Shown: in pieces, positions 1 through 5,707 of the stretch
How positions within the stretch are numbered: the first letter of the stretch is position 1
How the letters are laid out: the number at the start of each line of letters is the position of its first letter
Assembly (NCBI GenBank): GCA_905235815.1
Contig: CAJOMT010000024.1
Location: 1 to 12,514 of the forward strand
Source of the DNA: an uncultured Clostridia bacterium
GTDB taxonomy: Bacteria > Bacillota > Clostridia > Christensenellales > Borkfalkiaceae
DNA length: 12,514 bases
Direction: 5' to 3'
Translations under genes and position numbers: made by a program
Notes under the pieces: model-generated
Told to the model about the DNA's origin: nothing
Seen by the model: the letters and a program-made list of their open reading frames with translations, nothing else
Database searches by the model: none

Positions 1-263
1 GAATTGAGTTCCGCAAGCGTAAGGAGATTTTTCTCGTATAAGTCATTCAGATCGCAAAAGTAAGGGTTTAAAGAAATATCTGCGGTCGTTTGGTAAGGAC
101 TGTCGCCGAACGAAGTTTGTCCGAGCGGCAATACTTGCCAGACGGCTTGTCCGCTTGCGGCTAAAAAATCTATAAATTCATAACTTTCTTTTCCGAACGA
201 GCCTATTCCGTACTCGCTCGGCAAAGAAAATACGGGCATTAAAATTCCCGAACGCCTTTTCAT
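1..263 (-). CDS. malQ: 4-alpha-glucanotransferase (amylomaltase), N-terminal part only
   Basis: This is the first 87 codons of a gene that runs off the left edge of the window. The product would be a cytoplasmic GH77 enzyme that transfers alpha-1,4-glucan chains between maltodextrins. The start of the family is easy to recognise: RRSGILMPVFSLPSEYGIG at residues 3-21, then WQVLPLGQTSFGDSPYQ at 42-58 and NPYF at 66-69. These correspond to the family's conserved opening with its LPLGPTSYGDSPYQ-like segment. The ATG at 263-261 is preceded by GGAGAG with about 6 nt spacing, and a promoter sits about 60 bp upstream. The catalytic residues lie further on and are not in the window. The gene is separated from dapL by about 95 bp with its own promoter, so it is probably an independent transcription unit. 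Confidence 0.93.
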   Translation of the reverse strand, partial: MKRRSGILMPVFSLPSEYGIGSFGKESYEFIDFLAASGQAVWQVLPLGQTSFGDSPYQTTADISLNPYFCDLNDLYEKNLLTLAELN

Positions 264-319
264 AAAATCTCTCCATTAAAAGACAAACGCAATTTTGCCG
301 ATTTACTATCGACAATACG

Positions 320-328
320 ATTATACCA
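320..328 (-). promoter_or_regulatory. Extended -10 promoter for malQ
   Basis: On the minus strand the sequence reads TGG followed by a perfect TATAAT (325-320), which is an extended -10 element. At 17 bp upstream there is only a weak -35 (TATTAA), as is common with extended -10 promoters. The predicted start near 313 gives a leader of about 50 nt before the malQ ATG at 263. Confidence 0.6.
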
Positions 329-357
329 TAAAATTATAAATTTTAATAGTAATATCG

Positions 358-1518
358 TCAAAATTTTAAATTTTCCAAAATATCCGATGCGGCGAGTATA
401 TCCTCTCTTTTCGGGAATGCGGACAATCTGAAATATCCCTCTCCGCCTTCGCCGAACGCATTGCCGGGCGTAGCCGCTATTTTGTAGTCGTCTATAAGTT
501 TTTCGCAAAATTTTTCCGAAGAAAGGTTATCCGGACACTTTGCGAATACGTATGGCGAAGAATTGCCGTTTACGAACCAAAAACCTGCTTTTTTGAGCGC
601 TATTTTCAGTATTTCGGCGTTCGTTTTGTAATATTTGATACGTTTGATCGCTTGCTTTTGACCTTCGCTCGAAAAGAAAGTTTCAGCACCCTTTTGGGTG
701 ATATAGCTGACGCCGTTAAACCTGCACCCGAGCCGCCTTTTCCAAAGTCTGTTGTATTCGCCCAAAGTTTTGGGTATTACGGTATAGCCGCATCTGATTC
801 CGGTAAACCCGAAAGATTTTGAAAAAGAGCGTATTTCGATTGCGCAATACTTCGCCCCTTGTATCTGATATATCGAAGTGGGGTAGCCGTCTGTCGAAAA
901 GTCTGAATAAGCGCCGTCGAATATTATTACCGCACCCGTATTAAGCGCATAATTTACCCATTCTTCGAGTTCGTCCTTGCCAAGAGTAACGCCTGTCGGG
1001 TTGTTCGGAACGCAGAGATAAATTATGTCAAAAGTGCCCCTATAAGGCGGTAAAGGGCGAAATTCGTTTTCTTTTGACGTTGGCAAGAAAGTAATATTAT
1101 TGCCGTAAAGGGTATTCGCCTCGGCGTAAGCGGGGTAGCAAGGAGTAACTATCAAAGCGTTCGCTTTAGGTCCGAATAGTTCGAGTACGTTTCCTATTTC
1201 TCCCTTTGCCCCGTCGGATATAAATATTTCGTCCATATCTACGGAAGCGCCTTCCGTTTTATAGCGTTCGGAAATTTTTTCCCTGAGAGTGGGTATTCCC
1301 TCGGCGGGCGGATAGCCGAGGAAAGTATCTTCTCTTGCCATATCGAGAGAAGTTGTGGACATTTTTTCGGTTGCGACGTCAAAAAGCGGAAGTCGAACGT
1401 CGCCCACGCCCAAATCGATTATTGTTTCGCCTTGTGCTCTTTTCTTTTTAACCAATGCGTTTAACTTTGAAAATACGTAACTTTCTCCGAGCGCATTAAA
1501 ATTATCGTTATATTTCAT
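358..1518 (-). CDS. dapL: LL-diaminopimelate aminotransferase
   Basis: This is a PLP-dependent class I/II aminotransferase of 386 residues, close to the usual DapL length of about 400. It converts tetrahydrodipicolinate and glutamate to LL-diaminopimelate in one step, bypassing the acylated intermediates. Visible family marks are LGVGDVRLPL (36-45), TFLGYPPAEG (65-74), SDGAKGEIGN (101-110) and PNNPTG (171-176). IFDGAYSDF (199-207) follows, then the PLP lysine K234 in SFSKSFGFTG and a carboxylate-binding arginine in YFRLSAF (about R364). I chose the ATG at 1518 because it has GGTGGC upstream. A GTG nine bases earlier (1527) would add three residues but has a weaker site. The start overlaps the end of dapF by 11 bp, so translation is probably coupled. 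The product is the substrate of DapF, so the two genes form one pathway unit. Confidence 0.95.
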   Translation of the reverse strand: MKYNDNFNALGESYVFSKLNALVKKKRAQGETIIDLGVGDVRLPLFDVATEKMSTTSLDMAREDTFLGYPPAEGIPTLREKISERYKTEGASVDMDEIFISDGAKGEIGNVLELFGPKANALIVTPCYPAYAEANTLYGNNITFLPTSKENEFRPLPPYRGTFDIIYLCVPNNPTGVTLGKDELEEWVNYALNTGAVIIFDGAYSDFSTDGYPTSIYQIQGAKYCAIEIRSFSKSFGFTGIRCGYTVIPKTLGEYNRLWKRRLGCRFNGVSYITQKGAETFFSSEGQKQAIKRIKYYKTNAEILKIALKKAGFWFVNGNSSPYVFAKCPDNLSSEKFCEKLIDDYKIAATPGNAFGEGGEGYFRLSAFPKREDILAASDILENLKF

Positions 1519-2308
1519 ATTCGCCACCGAAAACTTCTATTGCTTCGCCCCTGAGAAACGCCTCGCCGCCGCTGATTTTCACTTCTAGTTCGCCGCCGGG
1601 CATAAATACTTTTATAAATTTATTTTCTTCAAGCCTACCGGAAATAATTCCCGCATAGACTGCGGCGACTGCTCCGGAACCGCATGCGAGGGTTTTTCCG
1701 CTTCCTCTTTCAAAGACTTCTACTTTAATGCCTTTACTTGTAATTTCCGCACATTCGACGTTTATTCCGTTAGGGAACAGACCGCTTAGTTCCACGTGTT
1801 TTACGGCAATATCAAGCGGCAGTCCGCTGAAAAAGACGGCGTGGTCGTTGCCCACGTTTACCGCAAAAATATCCCGTTTAGCGACATATAGGTCGACATT
1901 TTGTAATTTTTCGCAGAAAAAGTCGCTTGATAAAAACAGTTTAGGCTTACCCATACAGGCAGTCGTTACGAATTTGCCGTTTTGGTAGTCGACGGTTACC
2001 TTACGTTTTCCGGACGGGGTTAAAAATTCAACTTGCGAAGCGGCGTTCATATTGTTTATTGCGTAAACAGCTGCGCAGCGAATACCGTTTCCGCACATTT
2101 TGCCTTCGGAGCCGTCGGAATTGAAGATTTTAAAGATTATGCCGTCATTTGACTTTTTGAGGGCGATCAAGCCGTCCGAGCCGACGCCGGTATGTCTATC
2201 GCTGATTTTGCGGCTCAATTCAGGAAGGATATAGTCCGGAATGTCGTTTTGGTCGAGATAGATATAGTCGTTTTTGCAAGAATGCATTTTAGTAAACCGA
2301 ATTTTCAA
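1508..2308 (-). CDS. dapF: Diaminopimelate epimerase
   Basis: DapF interconverts LL- and meso-diaminopimelate by a two-base, cofactor-free mechanism. Meso-DAP then serves the cell wall and lysine synthesis. Both catalytic cysteines are present: C72 in MCGNGIRC and C209 in LACGSGA. Other marks are RHTGVGSDGL (38-47), FPNGINVEC (178-186) and ERGSGKT (200-206). I favour the TTG at 2308, giving 266 residues, because GCGAGG lies 7 nt upstream and the protein then begins MKIRFTKMH as family members do. A GTG at 2323 would add five residues with no good ribosome site. The N-terminal loop reads MHSCKNDY where many homologues have MHGLGNDF; the Asn-Asp pair is kept. It is the first gene of a two-gene operon with dapL. 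No convincing promoter was found in the AT-rich DNA upstream. Confidence 0.95.
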   Translation of the reverse strand: MKIRFTKMHSCKNDYIYLDQNDIPDYILPELSRKISDRHTGVGSDGLIALKKSNDGIIFKIFNSDGSEGKMCGNGIRCAAVYAINNMNAASQVEFLTPSGKRKVTVDYQNGKFVTTACMGKPKLFLSSDFFCEKLQNVDLYVAKRDIFAVNVGNDHAVFFSGLPLDIAVKHVELSGLFPNGINVECAEITSKGIKVEVFERGSGKTLACGSGAVAAVYAGIISGRLEENKFIKVFMPGGELEVKISGGEAFLRGEAIEVFGGEYEI

Positions 2309-2407
2309 AAAAAGACCTCGCACTTTATATATATGAACAAGCGGAGTAAAAAGTTGCGAAATTAGATTTGTAAGTAAAATAAATTTGAAAAAAGTGATTG
2401 AAATTTG

Positions 2408-2436
2408 TTGCGAATAAAAAAAATATATGCTATAAT
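2408..2436 (+). promoter_or_regulatory. Promoter of the tRNA-Thr gene
   Basis: TTGCGA (2408-2413) and a perfect TATAAT (2431-2436) are separated by exactly 17 bp. A TG dinucleotide one base upstream of the -10 makes it an extended -10. Transcription from about 2443 would give a leader of about 59 nt before the tRNA. Confidence 0.75.
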
Positions 2437-2501
2437 AATTGGGCTATAAAGGTTAGAGGCGGAAGTTTTAATCCATAAAATGGTGTCCTCTGCAAAATCA
2501 A

Positions 2502-2577
2502 GCTGGTATGGCTCAGCCGGTAGAGCAGCTGATTCGTAATCAGCAGGTCGGCGGTTCAAGTCCGCCTACCAGCTCCA
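2502..2577 (+). tRNA. tRNA-Thr (anticodon CGT)
   Basis: A complete 76-nt cloverleaf can be drawn by hand. The acceptor stem GCTGGTA pairs with TACCAGC, and the D stem is GCTC/GAGC. The anticodon stem GCTGA/TCAGC holds the 7-nt loop TTCGTAA, with CGT at the anticodon positions. The T arm is GGCGG-TTCAAGT-CCGCC, and an encoded CCA ends at 2577. CGT reads the threonine codon ACG. A terminator follows 5 nt downstream. The recombinase gene beginning 160 bp further on points to the 3' part of this gene as the integration site of a mobile element. Confidence 0.97.
2540..2577 (+). other. Probable attachment-site end (attL-like) in the tRNA 3' half
   Basis: Elements with tyrosine recombinases commonly cross over in the T-arm to 3' end of tRNA genes and restore the gene. 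Here an integrase gene lies immediately downstream in the usual arrangement, and the sequence changes from housekeeping to accessory genes at this point. The exact core is not visible because the matching copy of the tRNA end is absent from the rest of the window. The bounds given are a guess covering the T arm and acceptor 3' strand. Confidence 0.45.
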
Positions 2578-2581
2578 AACG

Positions 2582-2623
2582 GACCGTTTTCAGTCGTTTT
2601 TCGACCGAAAACGGTCGTTTTTT
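2582..2623 (+). terminator. Rho-independent terminator after tRNA-Thr
   Basis: The arm GACCGTTTTC-A-GTCG (2582-2596) pairs with CGAC-C-GAAAACGGTC (2602-2616). The stem has 14 pairs with one A/C mismatch and a 5-T loop, and a run of six T (2618-2623) follows. It ends the tRNA transcript and would also insulate it from the element. Confidence 0.9.
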
Positions 2624-2674
2624 GCTTTCTTTTTACTTAATTTCGAGGTCGCCGACCCACTGATTTTGTCGTTT

Positions 2675-2694
2675 TCGGTGTCAAATCGGTGTCA
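2675..2694 (+). repeat. Tandem 9-bp direct repeat, possible arm-type integrase sites
   Basis: TCGGTGTCA occurs at 2675-2683 and again at 2686-2694, one DNA turn apart (11-bp period). It lies between the tRNA end and the integrase stop codon. Closely spaced short direct repeats inside an element end are typical of the sites bound by the N-terminal arm domain of tyrosine recombinases. No second cluster was found to confirm this. Confidence 0.5.
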
Positions 2695-2740
2695 GAACGT
2701 CAGTCAGCCTGTGGCTCTTAAAACGCTCTTTTAAAAGGTT

Positions 2741-3976
2741 TTAAACGGCATTGAACACTTTTCTTATGCTATCAGACATACTTTCGAGATATTCCGTTTG
2801 GGTGTCAGTATATACGTTTTGCGTCATTTCAAGCGAAGAATGTCCCATTAAAGCCTGCTTGACTTTCGGCGAAACGTTCGCTTCTTCGAGTCTCGTAACA
2901 TAAGTATGACGCAACGTATGTATCGTTACGTTAAAGCCTAAATTTGCCCGCAAACGCTGAATTGCTTTATTTACCGCATTGTAACTGAACGGAAATATAT
3001 CGTCGGTTTTAATATCTTTTAACTCTTCGCATATCGCCTGCGGCACAGGAACTGTCCTGTAAGAAGTGGCTGACTTAGGCGTTTGCACTATGCGCTTGTT
3101 TTTGTCGAACACGACGTCTTTGCAGACGTTAACGGTGCACTTTTCAAAGTCTATATCTTTCTTTGTAAGAGCGAGCGCTTCGCCTATCCGTAATCCCGTT
3201 GATAACAAGAATCTGAACAGCAGGGCATATCTGCTTTCAACTTTATCGAGATGCGCCAGAAATTCCGTTTGCTCGGCTCTCGTCAACGCAGGCTTGTGTT
3301 GTTTGACGTGTTTCTTTATTTCGACACCGTCGCATGGGTTTTCCCTTATTACACGCTTTGCTTTTGCTTTTTCAAAAATCTGATTTACATACTGCTTGCA
3401 AAGGTCTCTCGTTCTGCCTTGCGGCATTGAAATAAGCATTTTCTGAACGTCGTCGGTCGATATATTGCTCATTTTCTTGTCACCGAAATTTTGTCTTGCG
3501 CGGCTTAAAACGGATTTGATAGTGGTAAGACTTTTTATCTTCAAGTTTGGTTCTTTATAAGTTTTATACCACTCGTCCGCAAATTCGTTAAAAGTCGGGC
3601 TGTTCTGTTTTTTACGCCTTATGCCGGATACGGCGTTTTGTTTTCTGTAAAACTTTATTTTTTCCTCTACTTCTCTTGAACTACCTCCGTAAAAATATTT
3701 TCTTTTGCCGTCATCTGCTGTGAGATAACCTTGGTATCTGCCGTCCGCTCTCGGCTTTGCGTTTACGGAAATACCGCTTATATTGATTAACATATTATCC
3801 TCCTCAGAGGATATTTCAGCCTTTATATCCTTGCTCGGTTCGTCATTGCCGCGCAAGGTTTTTAATTGCTCGAACGCCATTGATTCGGCTGCAAGTTGCA
3901 GTACTTTCAAAGACGTATCATCATCGTTTAGTTCTTTTATTTTCTCTAATAAACTTTTAATTTCTGCCTGTTCCAA
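2741..3976 (-). CDS. Tyrosine recombinase (phage/ICE-type integrase)
   Basis: This site-specific recombinase would cut and rejoin DNA through a 3'-phosphotyrosine to integrate or excise the element. All six catalytic positions can be placed: R263 (STGLRIGEAL), K301 (TPKSATSYRT), H353 and R356 (HTLRHTY), H379 (LMGHSS) and Y389 (NVYTD). An arm-binding domain occupies about residues 68-112, with PRADGRYQGYL and GKRKYFYGGS. A SAM-like core-binding domain occupies about 127-215. The longest form, 411 residues, starts at a TTG at 3976 whose AAGGAG is only 2 nt away, which is poor spacing. The ATG at 3793 (residue 62) has a perfect AGGAGG with 5 nt spacing just before the arm domain, so a 350-residue product is at least as likely. 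The extra 61 residues are acidic, helical-looking and coding-like. The gene points at tRNA-Thr, the likely target. Confidence 0.93.
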   Translation of the reverse strand: MEQAEIKSLLEKIKELNDDDTSLKVLQLAAESMAFEQLKTLRGNDEPSKDIKAEISSEEDNMLINISGISVNAKPRADGRYQGYLTADDGKRKYFYGGSSREVEEKIKFYRKQNAVSGIRRKKQNSPTFNEFADEWYKTYKEPNLKIKSLTTIKSVLSRARQNFGDKKMSNISTDDVQKMLISMPQGRTRDLCKQYVNQIFEKAKAKRVIRENPCDGVEIKKHVKQHKPALTRAEQTEFLAHLDKVESRYALLFRFLLSTGLRIGEALALTKKDIDFEKCTVNVCKDVVFDKNKRIVQTPKSATSYRTVPVPQAICEELKDIKTDDIFPFSYNAVNKAIQRLRANLGFNVTIHTLRHTYVTRLEEANVSPKVKQALMGHSSLEMTQNVYTDTQTEYLESMSDSIRKVFNAV

Positions 3977-4041
3977 ATCTCCTTATTTTTATTGTTTTGC
4001 AAAGCAGCTCTCATTGCCGCCGCATGACATATCTTCGTCAT
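3946..4041 (-). CDS. Possible 31-residue leader ORF overlapping the integrase start
   Basis: An ATG at 4041 follows AAGGAG by about 12 nt and opens a 31-codon frame ending at TAG 3946. The peptide begins MTKICHAAAMRAAL and ends in a basic tail. It overlaps the TTG start of the integrase frame by about 30 bp in another frame, so its translation could couple to, or compete with, integrase initiation. It matches nothing I recognise and is short enough to be chance. The ribosome site and the overlap are the only support. Confidence 0.3.
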   Translation of the reverse strand: MTKICHAAAMRAALQNNKNKEIWNRQKLKVY

Positions 4042-4102
4042 AAACAAATCTCTCCTTATCGTTTTATTTTACGGCAAGTCCGTGAATAGTACTCATTGGC
4101 GA

Positions 4103-4151
4103 GACGGGTATCCCGTTCGAAAAGTCGCAAAAGTGATTTTAACTCACTTTT
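4103..4151 (-). other. Two hairpins in the integrase leader
   Basis: Two perfect inverted repeats lie next to each other upstream of the integrase. AAAAGTGA (4129-4136) pairs with TCACTTTT (4144-4151) around a 7-nt loop. ACGGG (4104-4108) pairs with CCCGT (4112-4116) around TAT. Neither is followed by a clean T run on the minus strand, so they are not obvious terminators. They could shape a regulatory leader, bind a protein, or be leftover structure. No long ORF occupies 4042-4330. Confidence 0.4.
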
Positions 4152-4242
4152 CTTATCCTGCCTACGAAATTTGTTTTTTTAATTCATTTTGCTTGCAATT
4201 ATACTCCGTTTGTTTTGCTATATCTGTATTCTGTCAATGCAC

Positions 4243-4299
4243 TTAGTAAATGTCGTAAAAAGTAACTTTGTCTAAAATTTTTCTCCAATATTTACTCAC
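4243..4299 (-). CDS. Possible 18-residue peptide ORF
   Basis: A GTG at 4299 follows AGGAG by 9 nt and opens an 18-codon frame (MSKYWRKILDKVTFYDIY) closed by TAA at 4243. It begins shortly after the terminator of the RNA at 4331-4667, so read-through transcription could express it. The only evidence is the ribosome site; no family is recognised. Confidence 0.2.
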   Translation of the reverse strand: MSKYWRKILDKVTFYDIY

Positions 4300-4330
4300 G
4301 ATAGTTATCTCCTATTGTTGTTTAAAGGAT

Positions 4331-4360
4331 AAAAATCCATAGAAGCAAACCTTCTATGGA
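4331..4360 (-). terminator. Intrinsic terminator of the structured RNA
   Basis: TCCATAGAAG (4360-4351) pairs perfectly with CTTCTATGGA (4345-4336) around a GTTTG loop, followed at once by five T (4335-4331). It ends the RNA before the integrase leader. Confidence 0.85.
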
Positions 4361-4667
4361 CTGATTAATCTAAAAATTGTCCTAAAAACGGTATGCTTAC
4401 AAATCCCTTATCGACAAAAACCAATAGTTCCGTCATGGGATACGGAGATAGATATAGCTTCTCCTAAATAACTTTTCAGTTGTTTTTGTAAACAGTGGCA
4501 TTAACTTCTATCCGCTCACGAACTCAAAATCCCGTCCGCATCATCGCTCGATTTAAATCAATACTCTTTGAACCCATCGTCGCAGCCAAGTGTCCTGCTC
4601 GGGTACCGTTTTTATGTTATTGACCGAATATGAGTATTCGATCTACGCCTCTCGGCGCAAACTTTGT
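4331..4667 (-). ncRNA. Structured non-coding RNA of unknown class, about 337 nt
   Basis: This RNA unit is bounded by a perfect consensus promoter (4702-4674) and an intrinsic terminator (4360-4331). No long ORF runs along it. It would fold extensively. A perfect 10-bp long-range helix joins 4604-4613 (AAAAACGGTA in the RNA) to 4384-4393 (TACCGTTTTT) and closes a 210-nt multibranch domain. Before it come a GCGCC-GAGA-GGCGT hairpin and a CGAATA-CTCA-TATTCG hairpin (4640-4625). Inside it are AACT-GAAA-AGTT with a GNRA tetraloop and GGAGA/TCTCC. The loop and 3' stem bases at 4638-4632 can also pair with 4566-4560 (GAGTATT). I do not recognise the class. It is not tmRNA, RNase P, SRP RNA, a T-box or a cobalamin switch by their known motifs. 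It sits between the integrase and the restriction genes, inside the element, and is transcribed toward the integrase. Confidence 0.72.
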
Positions 4668-4673
4668 TTAGCT

Positions 4674-4702
4674 ATTATATAAGATAAAAGTTATCATGTC
4701 AA
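4674..4702 (-). promoter_or_regulatory. Perfect consensus sigma-70/sigma-A promoter with an internal palindrome
   Basis: TTGACA (4702-4697) and TATAAT (4679-4674) match consensus at all twelve positions with a 17-bp spacer. The predicted start is an A near 4667. The spacer contains the inverted repeat GATAA-AAG-TTATC (4683-4695 on the plus strand). That palindrome could be an operator allowing a repressor to block an otherwise very strong promoter. Confidence 0.9.
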
Positions 4703-4762
4703 GCTAATTTCAATAATATTTTAAAAATTTTTTTATTTTTGTTTGGGTATGATGTGCCTATA

Positions 4763-4973
4763 TTATCTGAACCAATCATTAAAACCTTGCTTTTCCTTAT
4801 TTATAAATTTCGGCAAGTTTTTCATAATATTCAAAGGAGTTTTGCTCATTAAACTGCCAAGACGATTGAAAAATACGCAATATTACAGCCTTATCTTCAC
4901 AAAGCGCAGCAAGATACATCATTAGACTACAATAGTGTCCACTCTTGCAGTTTCCTGTATTTATATAATTGTT
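4763..4973 (-). pseudogene. Decayed reading frame, family not recognised
   Basis: An open frame without a good start runs from 4973 to a TAA at 4799-4797. It includes ATG ATG at 4922 and would give 41 residues from there. Its text looks like protein: LAALCEDKAVILRIF, then SSWQFNEQNSFEYYEKLAEIY. Right at the stop, a shifted frame continues in the same style, NKEKQGFNDWFR, to a stop at 4765-4763. This suggests a C-terminal remnant broken by a small indel at AAATAAGG. No ribosome site precedes the ATGs. It lies directly after the peptidase gene in the same direction, so it may be the tail of a former operon gene. It could instead be chance in AT-rich DNA. Confidence 0.35.
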
Positions 4974-4986
4974 TCAGAAAACTCAC

Positions 4987-5706
4987 TTATAATCCTTGAG
5001 CCACTTCCATATCAAGTTGCCTTTTTCTTTCTTTCCAATCCGGCATATAGATTGTCATAAAATTATAAAAATCTTTATTGTGCCCATTATAAAGTAAATG
5101 CGTCATTTCATGTAGTACGACATATTCTATACAGCGAATGTCAGCCTTTAAAAGATATTCATTAAGCGTTATTTTACCTAGTTTTTTTGAACAGCTGCCC
5201 CATAACGTTTTCATTTTTCTGATTGTAAAAGAAGGCTTTTGTACTTCGTGTCGTTCAAATATAGGCATAAAACCATCAACTATATCACTGAATATATTTA
5301 GCGCATATTGTCGCCACCATCTTTCAAATATTTCATTTTCGTGTTTTCGATCTGCAGGATCTTCTAAATGCATTATTACACCTTTTTCGGTCTTTTCAAT
5401 GAAATCCATACTATCTTTTAAGATATAAACCCTTAAATCTTTTCCGAGCATTTGTGTTGAAGAGCCACTTTTAAGATAGGAAAGGTTGTTGTAGCCGCTG
5501 CCTCTTTTATATTTATCCAATTGATTAAATATCCATACCGAATGCGCATTAACATATTCTTCTATCCAAACAAATGGAGTATCATTAGGAACAGAAATCG
5601 CGACAGATAAATCACGATAGACTTTTAAGTGTACGTTTTTTATTTTTTTCCTAACGACGAAGACATCTACTTGTCCGCTTGGGCCCTTTACCAAAATCAC
5701 TTCCAT
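4987..5706 (-). CDS. YgjP-like (DUF45) zinc metallopeptidase linked to the type I restriction operon
   Basis: The 239-residue product belongs to the YgjP/WLM-like metallopeptidase group. The signature is clear: IRKMKTLWGSC (162-172), ITLNEYLLKA (179-188) and the zinc motif HEMTH (199-203) in YVVLHEMTHLL. GHNKDF follows (208-213) with a likely third ligand at H209, then MPDWKERKRQL (221-231). No signal peptide or membrane segment is seen, so it should be cytoplasmic. The ATG at 5706 lies one base after the hsdR stop codon, so translation is coupled to hsdR. A longer frame back to 5745 overlaps hsdR and lacks the family's N-terminus. Such peptidase genes often accompany type I restriction loci. 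A role in processing or turning over the restriction subunit is an inference; the substrate is unknown. Confidence 0.88.
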   Translation of the reverse strand: MEVILVKGPSGQVDVFVVRKKIKNVHLKVYRDLSVAISVPNDTPFVWIEEYVNAHSVWIFNQLDKYKRGSGYNNLSYLKSGSSTQMLGKDLRVYILKDSMDFIEKTEKGVIMHLEDPADRKHENEIFERWWRQYALNIFSDIVDGFMPIFERHEVQKPSFTIRKMKTLWGSCSKKLGKITLNEYLLKADIRCIEYVVLHEMTHLLYNGHNKDFYNFMTIYMPDWKERKRQLDMEVAQGL

Positions 5707-5707
5707 A

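Noticed and set aside
329..345. TAAAATT-ATA-AATTTTA inverted repeat after dapL as a terminator
   Set aside because: The stem has only A-T pairs and overlaps the malQ promoter region; stability looks too low.
2362..2559. 65-codon minus-strand frame beginning MNRRPADYESAALPAEPYQ
   Set aside because: It is the antisense of the tRNA-Thr gene; this peptide pattern is a well-known false translation of tRNA genes.
4198..4203. TATAAT upstream of the integrase as its promoter
   Set aside because: The nearest TTGACA is 28 bp away and no extended -10 is present, so it is too weak to call in AT-rich DNA.
3977..4330. An excisionase gene next to the integrase
   Set aside because: No frame longer than about 31 codons with a winged-helix look is present; only tiny ORFs and hairpins are seen.
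4493..4499. GCCACTG in the RNA, as in cobalamin riboswitches
   Set aside because: The B12 box and the remaining conserved core are missing and no cobalamin gene is near; seven bases can occur by chance.
4601..4608. CGGTACCC in the RNA, resembling part of a T-box antiterminator
   Set aside because: The T-box consensus is not completed, no specifier stem is seen, and no aminoacyl-tRNA synthetase or amino-acid gene follows.
4743..4925. 60-codon plus-strand frame in the gap right of the structured RNA
   Set aside because: It has no ribosome site, a composition typical of AT-rich non-coding DNA, and is opposite the more protein-like minus-strand remnant.
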